NCBI GenBank assembly: GCA_937900985.1
Contig: CALCGM010000268.1
Span: forward strand, 1-7,234
Length of the DNA stretch: 7,234 nucleotides
Reading direction: 5' to 3'
From: an uncultured Planctomycetaceae bacterium
Lineage (GTDB): Bacteria > Planctomycetota > Planctomycetia > Pirellulales > UBA1268
Shown: one piece after another, positions 1-6,204 of the stretch
Numbering within the stretch: the stretch's first letter is position 1
Layout of the letters: every line of letters begins with the position of its first letter
Made by a program: the position numbers and the translations under genes
The notes under the pieces: generated by a model
What the model saw: only the letters and a program-made list of their open reading frames with translations
The model's database searches: none
Told to the model about the DNA's origin: nothing

Positions 1-2
1 CC

Positions 3-416
3 GCGCTCGCACCACCACCGCCTGGGTCGCTCCGTCACCACGTGCTGGCCGCCGTGGGTGAAAGGCTCGATGCCAGCAGCGCAACCAACAGCCGGAGCTG
101 CCCACCTGAAGGTGAGCCGGTGTGGGGAGTGCTCGCCGGAGCCTGCGCCGTTGCCCTGACCCTCACCGTGGCCCCGTGGATCTCCATGCCATCGCCTGCT
201 GTTCAAAGGCCGGTATTCAGCGGGCTGCCGCAGGAGCTCCTAGACGGCCGCGTTGCCGACATTTCCCAGCAGCGCAATCAGCTGCTGCAGTCACTGGCAT
301 CCACGGAACGGTTGCCTGTCCCAGTCCAGACAGGCAGTCGATTGGCACTTGAGTCCGCAGCAGGAACAACGCTGCGGCCTCTTGATCTCCCCAAGATCCT
401 CAACGGCCCTCTCTGA
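3..416 (+). CDS. Hypothetical single-pass membrane protein, 5' end outside window (partial)
   Basis: The frame is open from the first bases of the window to a TGA at 414-416, giving 137 visible residues, so the true start probably lies upstream. An internal GTG at 42 could start a 124-residue form, but no Shine-Dalgarno sequence precedes it. The visible protein has a short N-terminal part containing a PPPPGSLRHHVLAAV stretch, then one hydrophobic segment (about residues 41-61, VWGVLAGACAVALTLTVAPW), then a C-terminal part with a helix-prone LLDGRVADISQQRNQLLQSL stretch. A cytoplasmic head, one membrane helix and an outer tail is also the layout of many membrane-anchored anti-sigma factors, but no zinc-binding HxxxCxxC motif is visible, so that role is only a guess. 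The gene ends 70 bp before the next one on the same strand and the two may be co-transcribed. I do not recognise the family. Confidence 0.6.
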   Translation, partial: ALAPPPPGSLRHHVLAAVGERLDASSATNSRSCPPEGEPVWGVLAGACAVALTLTVAPWISMPSPAVQRPVFSGLPQELLDGRVADISQQRNQLLQSLASTERLPVPVQTGSRLALESAAGTTLRPLDLPKILNGPL

Positions 417-473
417 ATCGTGTCGACAGGATCACGATCCTCTTTCAAAACGGCTCTCATCGCATTCCCCTTT

Positions 474-477
474 GGAG
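474..477 (+). promoter_or_regulatory. Ribosome binding site deciding the start at 487
   Basis: A GGAG sits 9 nt before the ATG at 487. The reading frame is open back to 253, but only this ATG has a good Shine-Dalgarno sequence, and it is followed directly by a hydrophobic membrane segment. The start is therefore placed here. The 78 codons upstream overlap the preceding gene and look non-coding. Confidence 0.7.
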
Positions 478-486
478 CACTGCCCC

Positions 487-2163
487 ATGGCCTACCTGCT
501 TTTTTTCTTGGCAGCCCTCTCGGCGGGGCTGACCTGGGCGGCCCTGTCTATCGCGGCGGCAGCGCGGGTTCAGCCGGGATGGCGGTCGCAGCTGCTGACT
601 GCTGCTGGCACAGTCATTCCGCTGGTGGCCTGGCTGCCCTGGCTGGGGATCACGGCCGTGCTGGCCTTCGGCCTTGCCGGGCCTCGGCTGGAGACCAACT
701 GGTTTCCGCAGGTGGTCACCGTGGTGGTAGCGACGCTCATCGGCTCGGTCTGGATGGCGGTGGCCGGGCTTCGCAGCGACCGGATGACGGGTGAGCCTAT
801 GGCACGCGCCTGGCCGCTTGGCAGGCTCGCGATGGCCTTTGTGGCTTCGAAGCTGGCTGCGGCCTGCGTGTTGCTTGCGCTGGAGCAGCAGGTGGTGTCA
901 CAGGCGCAGTTCCTGCGGATTGAGGTCGCGAACCTGATGCAAAACAACCTCCCTCCACAGGTCAGTGATGCCGACAATGCCGCGCCGCTCTATGTGCGTG
1001 CCTTCGCCAACCTGGAGAGTGACGGCGACTTCAGAGCAGTCGAGCAGCTCCTTGCCGACAACGAGCCTGGCCTGTTGGATCATCCGCTGGTCGCCGAGTC
1101 GCTTGCACGACATACGGAAACCCTCGCCCTGCTTGAGCAGGCAGCCTCCCGCGATGTCTGCCGCTTCACCCGCGACTGGACGCGGCCCTCATTCGCCATG
1201 CTCCTGCCGGAAATCCAGGCGATGCGACGCGCCGCTCGGCTGGTTGCGCTCGCCGCCCGGCATGATGCGGCGAGCGGCAAGCCGGCCGCGGCGCTCGCCA
1301 AGGCAGAGATGCTCGGCGCCTTCGCTCAGCATGCCGCCAGCGAGCCGCTCCTGATCACGATGCTGGTGGGCTTTGCTCTCGATGCAGTCGCTGATCAAAC
1401 ACTCGCCGACGTGCTGCCGGCTCTCACCGCCCAGGAAGCCGAGCTGCTTGCCCCGCTCACCCTTCCCGACATCACGCTGGCCATGCCACGAGCCTTCTTT
1501 GGGGAAGAGGCCTTCGGGCTGGCCGTGTTTGCCGATGTGATTGCGGGCAGCAACAAGGCCACCTCCAAGCTCTCTGGCGGCGATGCAGGCTCGGCCATCG
1601 GTATCGTCGCCGGCCAAAACTCACCGATTGGCTCCCTCTTCCGCGTTTTTCTCATCCCCGCCGACCTCGCAGGCTACCGCGGCACCATGCACAAGTTTCA
1701 ACAGCTGGCGAGCCGACCAGAGCCTTCTTCCTGGCTCCGCGATGCCGCGTCGACGTTGAACACCAAACTGCAAGAGTCGCCCCCAGGCATTCTCTGCACG
1801 CTGATCTTTCCGGCGCTCTCGAGCGTGTTTGATGCAGGCTTCCGCGAGCACGCGAAAAACGCCTGCCAGGAGGTCCTGATCGCGGCCACTCGCCAGCGGC
1901 TGGCCACCGGATCGCTGCCAAGGGCTCTTGAGGAAATCGAGCCGCAGTGGCTCCCGCTGCCCCCTGGCGATCCCTTCACCGGAACGAGCCTCACCGACCG
2001 TGAACCGCTCCATTACCGGCTCGACGAGCAGGGGCTCTCCGTCTGGTCGGTTGGTCCCAACGGCCAAGACAACGGTGGCCCTGAGCCCCAACATGGCGAC
2101 TCGCCCAACCGGAACAACGACGACATCGGCCTCACGATGTCAGCTGCTTGCAGCGGGGAGTAG
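487..2163 (+). CDS. Large hypothetical membrane protein with pseudopilin-like C-terminal tail
   Basis: The product is 558 residues. Four hydrophobic segments occupy the first quarter: about 1-25, 36-66, 74-95 and 113-134. The rest is soluble and mostly helical. It begins near a DNAAPLYVRAF motif (163-173), of a kind I associate with planctomycete and verrucomicrobial hypothetical proteins, followed by an alanine-rich helical region (about 240-320). The C-terminus (about 478-550) reads like the end of a type II secretion major pseudopilin: GSLPRALEEI, then LPPGDPFTG, LHYRLDEQGLSVWSVGPNG, and a DNGG...NNDDIG segment rich in Asp, Asn and Gly. In GspG this part binds calcium. There is no prepilin cleavage motif at the N-terminus, so the protein is not itself a pseudopilin. 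The large domain probably faces the periplasm, which is an inference from segment number. Function unknown. The end converges on the DUF3500 gene with 131 bp between stops. Confidence 0.85.
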   Translation: MAYLLFFLAALSAGLTWAALSIAAAARVQPGWRSQLLTAAGTVIPLVAWLPWLGITAVLAFGLAGPRLETNWFPQVVTVVVATLIGSVWMAVAGLRSDRMTGEPMARAWPLGRLAMAFVASKLAAACVLLALEQQVVSQAQFLRIEVANLMQNNLPPQVSDADNAAPLYVRAFANLESDGDFRAVEQLLADNEPGLLDHPLVAESLARHTETLALLEQAASRDVCRFTRDWTRPSFAMLLPEIQAMRRAARLVALAARHDAASGKPAAALAKAEMLGAFAQHAASEPLLITMLVGFALDAVADQTLADVLPALTAQEAELLAPLTLPDITLAMPRAFFGEEAFGLAVFADVIAGSNKATSKLSGGDAGSAIGIVAGQNSPIGSLFRVFLIPADLAGYRGTMHKFQQLASRPEPSSWLRDAASTLNTKLQESPPGILCTLIFPALSSVFDAGFREHAKNACQEVLIAATRQRLATGSLPRALEEIEPQWLPLPPGDPFTGTSLTDREPLHYRLDEQGLSVWSVGPNGQDNGGPEPQHGDSPNRNNDDIGLTMSAACSGE

Positions 2164-2294
2164 GTAACAACTCCCACCTCGGCACGCAGGTGTTGTCGCG
2201 CACACTGAATACGACAAACGCATTCCGTGATGCTGTCGAAGAGACCGCCCCCCGATGCCAGCCTCCTTTCCTGCAACCTGATGGCCCTGTTGGC
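2164..2294. other. Convergent intergenic spacer, no clear terminator
   Basis: These 131 bp separate the stop codons of two convergent genes. The only hairpin I see is a 5-bp stem, CACCT at 2175-2179 with AGGTG at 2188-2192, which could be extended by ACAA/TTGT only across a 4-nt bulge. No T-tract follows on either strand. Any termination here is therefore not of the classical rho-independent type. No small gene with a ribosome binding site is apparent. Confidence 0.4.
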
Positions 2295-3362
2295 TCAGGC
2301 GGCAGGCAGGTCGAAGTCGCCCGTCTTGTCTCGCCACACACAGTGGATGTGGTTGGCAATGTTGCCTTCGGCGTCGGGCTGCACGTTGACAAACTCGATC
2401 ATGAAGGTCGCTCCTTCGATGCGGTAGAAGTGGCCCACGCCCGGCTCAAAAGCCCCGGCCCAAGCGAAGTGGATGCCATCCCAGCCACCTTCGGCCTGCT
2501 CGATCAGGCTCAGCCGCTCGCCCGCGACCTCTTCGGGCATCGTCGAGCAGTAGACCTTCACGAGCCGCTCCAGCAGCGATTTCGCTGTTCCAGGAAGCTC
2601 CGCGTAAGTGATCCCCACGAGCGGCTCCTGCGGAGCCTGCGGCTCACCAGCTGCCCGGATCTCCTTGAATGCCTCCTCGGCAATCACCGCCTTGGCCAGC
2701 GCATCCCCCTTGAGTGTGTTCACCAGCTCAAAGGCAAGCATCTCCTCATCGCGGAGCACCTGGGTGCCTTCTTTCGGAAGCCCCTCGAGGCTGCCTTTCA
2801 CGACCGCCGGATTGGCGCCCATAAACTGCGGCGTGGTGTCGACGAGCCGGCCGTCGCGGACGGTGAAGTTGTAGGAGAGATGGTGGCCTTCAATCGAAAG
2901 GCCCCAGGCGCCGGTCTCTGCCGGCGTGCCGAAGATCGTGAAGTAGTACCGCAGCGGGTCACGAAGATTCGCCCCCTTGCCCGCTTCGTGCACGTTGAGG
3001 ATGCCTTCAAGCTGCATGATCGTGGTCGACTTCGCATAGCCGAGCTCGGAAAGGGCCGACCGCAGCAGCCGCCGGGCCGCCTTCTGCTGAGCCTCGGTCA
3101 TATCACGTAGCTGCACGCCCTTGCGGTCGTTCTTCGGAATAAAGTGCCAGCCGACGCGGGCGTCATCGCCGAAGCCCTTGGTGGCCAGGGCCCGCTGCTC
3201 GTCGTCGAGCGTGTCGAGCCAGGCAGCAGCCGCTGCAGCCATCGTGTCGGCTGCGCCGCCGCGGAGCCGCGCCACAAGCGTTCCGGCTGCCAGCCCGCAC
3301 GCGACAGCAACCAACAGAATCCGCAGAGATGGCGAACGGAGCGTGAAGACGGGCAGACGCAT
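2295..3362 (-). CDS. DUF3500 domain-containing protein, membrane-anchored or secreted
   Basis: The 355-residue product matches the DUF3500 family over nearly its full length by remembered motifs: WHFIPKNDRKGVQLRDMT (72-89), GYAKSTTIM (108-116), RDPLRYYFTIFGTP (134-147), GHHLSYNFTV (159-168), GANPA (182-186), IHFAWAGAFEPG (297-308), HFYRIEG (311-317) and ANHIHCVWRD (336-345). The biochemical activity of this family is not known to me. The conserved His residues (159-160 region and 338-340) could form a metal or active site, which is inference. Residues 14-32 form a hydrophobic stretch after a basic start (MRLPVFTLRSPSLR), so the protein is probably exported or anchored by its N-terminus. The ATG at 3362 is preceded by CGAGG with 7 nt spacing. 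The gene lies 96 bp downstream of the LRR lipoprotein gene on the same strand and may share its transcript. Confidence 0.93.
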   Translation of the reverse strand: MRLPVFTLRSPSLRILLVAVACGLAAGTLVARLRGGAADTMAAAAAAWLDTLDDEQRALATKGFGDDARVGWHFIPKNDRKGVQLRDMTEAQQKAARRLLRSALSELGYAKSTTIMQLEGILNVHEAGKGANLRDPLRYYFTIFGTPAETGAWGLSIEGHHLSYNFTVRDGRLVDTTPQFMGANPAVVKGSLEGLPKEGTQVLRDEEMLAFELVNTLKGDALAKAVIAEEAFKEIRAAGEPQAPQEPLVGITYAELPGTAKSLLERLVKVYCSTMPEEVAGERLSLIEQAEGGWDGIHFAWAGAFEPGVGHFYRIEGATFMIEFVNVQPDAEGNIANHIHCVWRDKTGDFDLPAA

Positions 3363-3369
3363 GGGTGAA

Positions 3370-3374
3370 CCTCG
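3370..3374 (-). promoter_or_regulatory. Ribosome binding site of the DUF3500 gene
   Basis: CGAGG on the minus strand lies 7 nt before the ATG at 3362 and supports that start. It sits directly downstream of a tandem repeat in the leader. Confidence 0.65.
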
Positions 3375-3420
3375 CTGAAGAACTCGGGGGCTGAAGAAAC
3401 TCGGGGCTGAAGAAAGTCCG
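3374..3420. repeat. Three tandem 15-16 bp imperfect repeats in DUF3500 leader
   Basis: Three head-to-tail copies lie at 3374-3389 (GCTGAAGAACTCGGGG), 3390-3405 (GCTGAAGAAACTCGGG) and 3406-3420 (GCTGAAGAAAGTCCG). The first two differ by one shifted A, and the third diverges in its last bases. On the transcribed minus strand they form a pyrimidine-rich leader (TTCTTCAGCCCCGAG-type units) ending right at the ribosome binding site. They could be an operator array or a slippage product. They do not code for anything on the minus strand in the annotated genes. Confidence 0.8.
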
Positions 3421-3458
3421 TCGATCGGGAGTGGCTGGGCATGCCGGAGCTGCCTGCA

Positions 3459-4160
3459 TCACTCGTGGTGATCCGCCCCCGGATCCCGATCGTGGTGCGC
3501 CTGATCAAGATGCACATGCACGTTGGGACAGACATGAAAATACCTGCCCCAGGCCTCATCCGACACCCCCGCGGCGTCGAGATAGAGGCTCCAGAGGTCT
3601 GGACGGCGTTCGAGCACGGCCAGGCCCGCATCACCGATCTCGACATCGATCAGGTGCAAAAACCGCAGCTTCGGCAGGCTCACCACCGCCTCACAGACCG
3701 CCGCTCCGGTGAGCTGCTCGCCACCCAGCCGCAGGCTGCGCAGGTTGGGGAGGGCCGCCAACGCCTTCACGCCTTCTGCGGTGCAGGCTGCATGAGGAAG
3801 GTTGATGTCCCGCAACGATGTGCAGCGAGCAACCGCCGCAAACCCGGCATCGGTCAGCGGCGACTGCCTGGCCACAAGCTTCGTGAGTGAGGAAAACGCC
3901 GTGAGTCGCTCTGCGGCAGCGTCATCAAGACCGCCACCCGCAACCACAAGTTCCTCAAGGCCTACAGCCCCTGCGAGCACATCCCACTGGTCGAGAGAGA
4001 GAGGCTCCGTCGCCTCGATCCGCCGCGTCTTCCCATCCCGCACGGCCTGCACCCGATCGGCAAAGCTGGGCAGATTTTCTTCTCCAGTTCCGCTGGCGGG
4101 AGACTCACGCCCACTTCGGCCGCACCCCGCCATGAAGAGAAGCCCGATCGCGATCGTCAC
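3459..4160 (-). CDS. Leucine-rich-repeat lipoprotein, start uncertain
   Basis: Starting at the GTG at 4160, the product is 233 residues. A hydrophobic stretch ends in a lipobox, LFMAGC, with Cys13 as the predicted lipidated residue. A low-complexity linker follows, then six regular repeats of 24-25 residues (67-90, 91-114, 115-138, 139-163, 164-187, 188-212), each beginning xLxxLxL and several with an LTDAG-like turn. These are leucine-rich repeats of the type common in planctomycete surface proteins, where they serve as binding scaffolds. The tail is rich in His and Asp (HVHLDQAHHDRDPGADHHE). The start is not settled. GTG 4160 has GGGG 4 nt upstream and avoids the divergent DUF4160 gene, but leaves no basic residue before the hydrophobic core. 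ATG 4283 (274 residues) would give a long basic N-terminus but overlaps DUF4160 by 87 bp and has no good ribosome binding site. A rare ATT at 4184 would give an ideal lipoprotein signal. Frame and stop are secure. Confidence 0.85.
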   Translation of the reverse strand: MTIAIGLLFMAGCGRSGRESPASGTGEENLPSFADRVQAVRDGKTRRIEATEPLSLDQWDVLAGAVGLEELVVAGGGLDDAAAERLTAFSSLTKLVARQSPLTDAGFAAVARCTSLRDINLPHAACTAEGVKALAALPNLRSLRLGGEQLTGAAVCEAVVSLPKLRFLHLIDVEIGDAGLAVLERRPDLWSLYLDAAGVSDEAWGRYFHVCPNVHVHLDQAHHDRDPGADHHE

Positions 4161-4196
4161 CGCACCCCATGTAAACTGGCGAATGAGAAGTTGCTG

Positions 4197-4436
4197 ATGA
4201 CGTCCACCGTACGCCGTGATGGTCCTTTCCGGATGTTTTTCTTCTCGAGAGAAGAGCCCCGACCTCACGTCCACATCGCTCATCCCGATGGTGAAGCCAA
4301 GTTTTGGCTTCAGCCCGAGATTGCTCTCGCGACCAGCGTTGGCATGCCGCCGCATGTGGTGGCAGCGGCAGAAAAACTGGTTCACACCCACTCGAAGGAG
4401 ATCCTGGATGCCTGGCACCGACACTTTCCCAGCTGA
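4197..4436 (+). CDS. DUF4160 domain-containing small protein
   Basis: The product has 79 residues, the usual size for DUF4160. The family pattern is clear: a short N-terminal strand with GPFRMFFFSRE (9-19), then PHVHIAHPDGEAKFWL (23-38), a hydrophobic middle, and a helical end with HSKEILDAWHRHF (65-77). The ATG at 4197 has a partial Shine-Dalgarno sequence (GAGAAG, 4185-4190, 6 nt spacing). A TTG two codons upstream is a less likely start. The gene overlaps the next one by 29 bp. DUF4160 proteins are often encoded beside DUF2442 proteins, and such pairs have been suspected of being toxin-antitoxin-like modules. I know of no proven activity, and nothing in the sequence shows which member, if either, would be toxic. 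Confidence 0.9.
   Translation: MTSTVRRDGPFRMFFFSREEPRPHVHIAHPDGEAKFWLQPEIALATSVGMPPHVVAAAEKLVHTHSKEILDAWHRHFPS
4394..4400 (+). promoter_or_regulatory. Strong ribosome binding site inside the DUF4160 gene
   Basis: GAAGGAG, a near-perfect Shine-Dalgarno sequence, lies 7 nt before the ATG at 4408 while still within the DUF4160 coding sequence. It fixes the start of the DUF2442 gene and suggests that this second gene is translated at least as well as the first, or coupled to it. Confidence 0.8.
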
Positions 4437-4662
4437 GGTGAGCCATGTCTCCACGCATGGCCTGTGGCTCCTCCTCGGCGAAGAGGAACTCTGCCTGCCC
4501 TTCGACGCTTTCCCGTGGTTTCGCAATGCCACGATCGCTCAACTCCACTCGATCGAGCGGCCGACGGAAAACCATCTCTACTGGCCCGAACTCGACATCG
4601 ACCTCTCGATCACATCGATTCGTAATCCCTGTGCCTACCCGCTCATCGCCAGGATGGACTGA
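4408..4662 (+). CDS. DUF2442 domain-containing small protein
   Basis: The product has 84 residues. It shows the DUF2442 pattern: an N-terminal strand pair (VSHVSTHGLWLLLGEEELCLP, residues 11-31, read here as two blocks around Gly18 and Gly24), then a PFDAFPWFRNAT segment (31-42), then HLYWPELDIDLSI (56-68), the most conserved part of the family. About 16 further residues after the conserved core end in ARMD. The start is fixed by the Shine-Dalgarno sequence at 4394-4400. The gene overlaps DUF4160 by 29 bp in another frame and ends 15 bp from the convergent DUF1501 stop. It is probably the partner of DUF4160 in a small two-gene unit; function unproven. Confidence 0.87.
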   Translation: MPGTDTFPAEVSHVSTHGLWLLLGEEELCLPFDAFPWFRNATIAQLHSIERPTENHLYWPELDIDLSITSIRNPCAYPLIARMD

Positions 4663-4677
4663 CAACTTGCCAACTGA

Positions 4678-6180
4678 TCACGCGATGATCTCGTGGATCG
4701 GATCGACATGCTCCACGCCGACGAGCTTCTGGTCGAGGCCGCCGAAGAAGTAGGAGAGACGGTTGGGGTCGAGGCCCATCAGCTGCAGCACCGTCGCATG
4801 CAGGCTCTTCACATGGAAGCCGGCCTTGTCGCCATTGCCATGCCCCGGCCCAGGCGAGATCGCGGCCGCGCCGAGCTCGTCAGTCTCGCCAACGCTCACG
4901 CCGCCTTTGATGCCACCGCCGGCAGCCCACATCGTAAAGCCGAAGGCGTTGTGATCCCGGCCGGTGCCCTCGGCATACTCGGCCGTCGGCTGGCGGCCAA
5001 ACTCACCGCCCCAGATGACGAGTGTCTCATCAAGCAGCCCGCGACGATCGAGGTCTTCCAGCAGCGCCGCGACCGGCTGGTCGGTGTTGCCCGCGTGAAA
5101 CTCATGGTTTTTCACCAGATCACCATGGGCATCCCAGTTGTCGTCGTTGTGGGCGCCGCCGGAGTAGAGCTGGATAAACCGCACGCCCCGCTCCACGAGA
5201 CGCCGGGCGAGCAGGCACCGCTTGCCAAAGTCGGCAGTCCGCGGGTTTTCCAGGCCGTAAAGGGCCTTGGTCTCCTCGGTCTCCTGGGCGAGATCGACCG
5301 CCTCGGGGGCATGCTCCTGCATCTTCCAGGCAAGCTCATACGAGGCGATGCGGGCGGCAAGCTCGGAGTTGTCGCCGCGGGAGAGCAGGTGGGCGGTGTT
5401 GGCATCTCGCAGGGCATCGAGCATCGCCCTTTGGGCTTCCAGCGGCATGTCGTCCGGAGGAGCGAGGTCGAGGATCGGGTCTCCCTTGCTCCGCAGCAGC
5501 GTGCCCTGGTAGGTCGCCGGCATGTAGCCGCTCGACCAGTTCTTCGCCCCTGAAATCGGCCCGCCGGTGGGGTCGAGCATCACCACGAAGCCAGGCAGAT
5601 TCTCATTCACACTCCCGAGGCCGTAGTTGACCCAGGAGCCGAGGCAGGGCGCCCCCGACTGGATCTTGCCGGAGTTCATCTGCAGCATCGCCGAGCCGTG
5701 GATCGGCGAATCGGCGGTCATGCCGTTAAGGAAGGCGATCTTGTCGACGTGGCCGGCGAGGTGCGGAAACAGCTCGCTCACCCACTTGCCGCACTCGCCA
5801 TACTGCTTGAACTTCCACTTCGGCCCGACCACACGGCCCTCATTCTTCTCACCGCCACGCCCCTTGGTCTTCACCGGGATCGTCTTGCCGTCGAGCGGAT
5901 AGAGCTCGGGCTTGTAGTCGAAGGTGTCGACATGGCTCGGCCCCCCATACATGAAGAGGAAGATCACGCTCTTCGCCTTGGGGGCAAACATCGGTGGCTT
6001 GGCCGCGAGTGGATTGGCAAAGGGCGTGCCGGTGGCCGCATGCGTCTGCGCAGTAAAGAAACCGCCGTCGAGCAGGCCCGAGAGAGCCAGGCCCGTAAAC
6101 GACGCTCCCGCCTCCCAGAAAAACTCACGACGGGTGCGGCCGCAGAAACTTCCACGGGGCTGGGGGATGGCGCTACGCAT
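4678..6180 (-). CDS. DUF1501 domain-containing protein, Tat-exported
   Basis: The 500-residue product is a full-length DUF1501 protein, a family related in fold to sulfatases and alkaline phosphatases. The N-terminus carries a twin-arginine export signal: TRREFF (16-21) followed by a hydrophobic stretch to about 37 and an Ala-rich end (THAAT). Family motifs follow in order: FLFMYGGPSHVDTFDYKPEL (74-93), NGMTADSPIHGSAM (152-165), LPGFVVMLDP (195-204), GGAHNDDNWDAHGD (341-354), VIWGGEFGRQP (388-398), GTGRDHN (405-411) and HATVLQLMGLDPNRLSYFFGG (461-481, read as HATVLQLMGLD then NRLSYFFGG). The Asp and His residues of these motifs are the expected metal ligands by analogy with sulfatases; substrate unknown. 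The ATG at 6180 has GGAG 7 nt upstream, and the gene lies 24 bp after the DUF1553 gene, so the two form an operon. One oddity is a Gly/His-rich stretch at about 440-455, before the HAT motif, which looks longer than usual. Confidence 0.95.
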   Translation of the reverse strand: MRSAIPQPRGSFCGRTRREFFWEAGASFTGLALSGLLDGGFFTAQTHAATGTPFANPLAAKPPMFAPKAKSVIFLFMYGGPSHVDTFDYKPELYPLDGKTIPVKTKGRGGEKNEGRVVGPKWKFKQYGECGKWVSELFPHLAGHVDKIAFLNGMTADSPIHGSAMLQMNSGKIQSGAPCLGSWVNYGLGSVNENLPGFVVMLDPTGGPISGAKNWSSGYMPATYQGTLLRSKGDPILDLAPPDDMPLEAQRAMLDALRDANTAHLLSRGDNSELAARIASYELAWKMQEHAPEAVDLAQETEETKALYGLENPRTADFGKRCLLARRLVERGVRFIQLYSGGAHNDDNWDAHGDLVKNHEFHAGNTDQPVAALLEDLDRRGLLDETLVIWGGEFGRQPTAEYAEGTGRDHNAFGFTMWAAGGGIKGGVSVGETDELGAAAISPGPGHGNGDKAGFHVKSLHATVLQLMGLDPNRLSYFFGGLDQKLVGVEHVDPIHEIIA

Positions 6181-6187
6181 GGTGTTG

Positions 6188-6191
6188 CTCC
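6188..6191 (-). promoter_or_regulatory. Ribosome binding site of the DUF1501 gene
   Basis: GGAG on the minus strand, 7 nt before the ATG at 6180, lies within the 24-bp gap after the DUF1553 stop. It supports the chosen start and translation from a shared transcript. Confidence 0.65.
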
Positions 6192-6204
6192 GCTTCTTTC
6201 ATGG

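Noticed and set aside
428..441. Perfect inverted repeat AGGATC-AC-GATCCT between the first two genes
   Set aside because: The 2-nt loop leaves at most a 5-bp effective stem and no T-run follows, so neither a terminator nor an operator can be claimed from it.
253..486. Upstream extension of the 558-residue membrane protein to an ATG at 253
   Set aside because: The added 78 residues overlap the preceding gene, look non-coding, and would bury a membrane-protein start that has its own GGAG at 474-477.
2175..2192. Hairpin CACCT/AGGTG after the first convergent gene
   Set aside because: A 5-bp stem with an 8-nt loop and no T-tract is within what chance gives in GC-rich DNA.
2148..3110. Plus-strand 320-codon open frame opposite the DUF3500 gene
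   Set aside because: The minus strand encodes a clear DUF3500 protein here. The plus-strand frame starts within the end of the preceding gene, has no convincing ribosome binding site, and its product has the composition of an antisense shadow in high-GC DNA.
4284..4532. Upstream extension of the LRR gene to 4532 on the minus strand
   Set aside because: It would be antisense to most of DUF4160 and part of DUF2442, and the added residues are basic, Ser/Arg-rich and without a signal peptide.
4693..5553. Plus-strand 286-codon open frame opposite the DUF1501 gene
   Set aside because: It is antisense to conserved DUF1501 motifs and shows no recognisable domain; long shadow frames are expected from GC-rich third positions.
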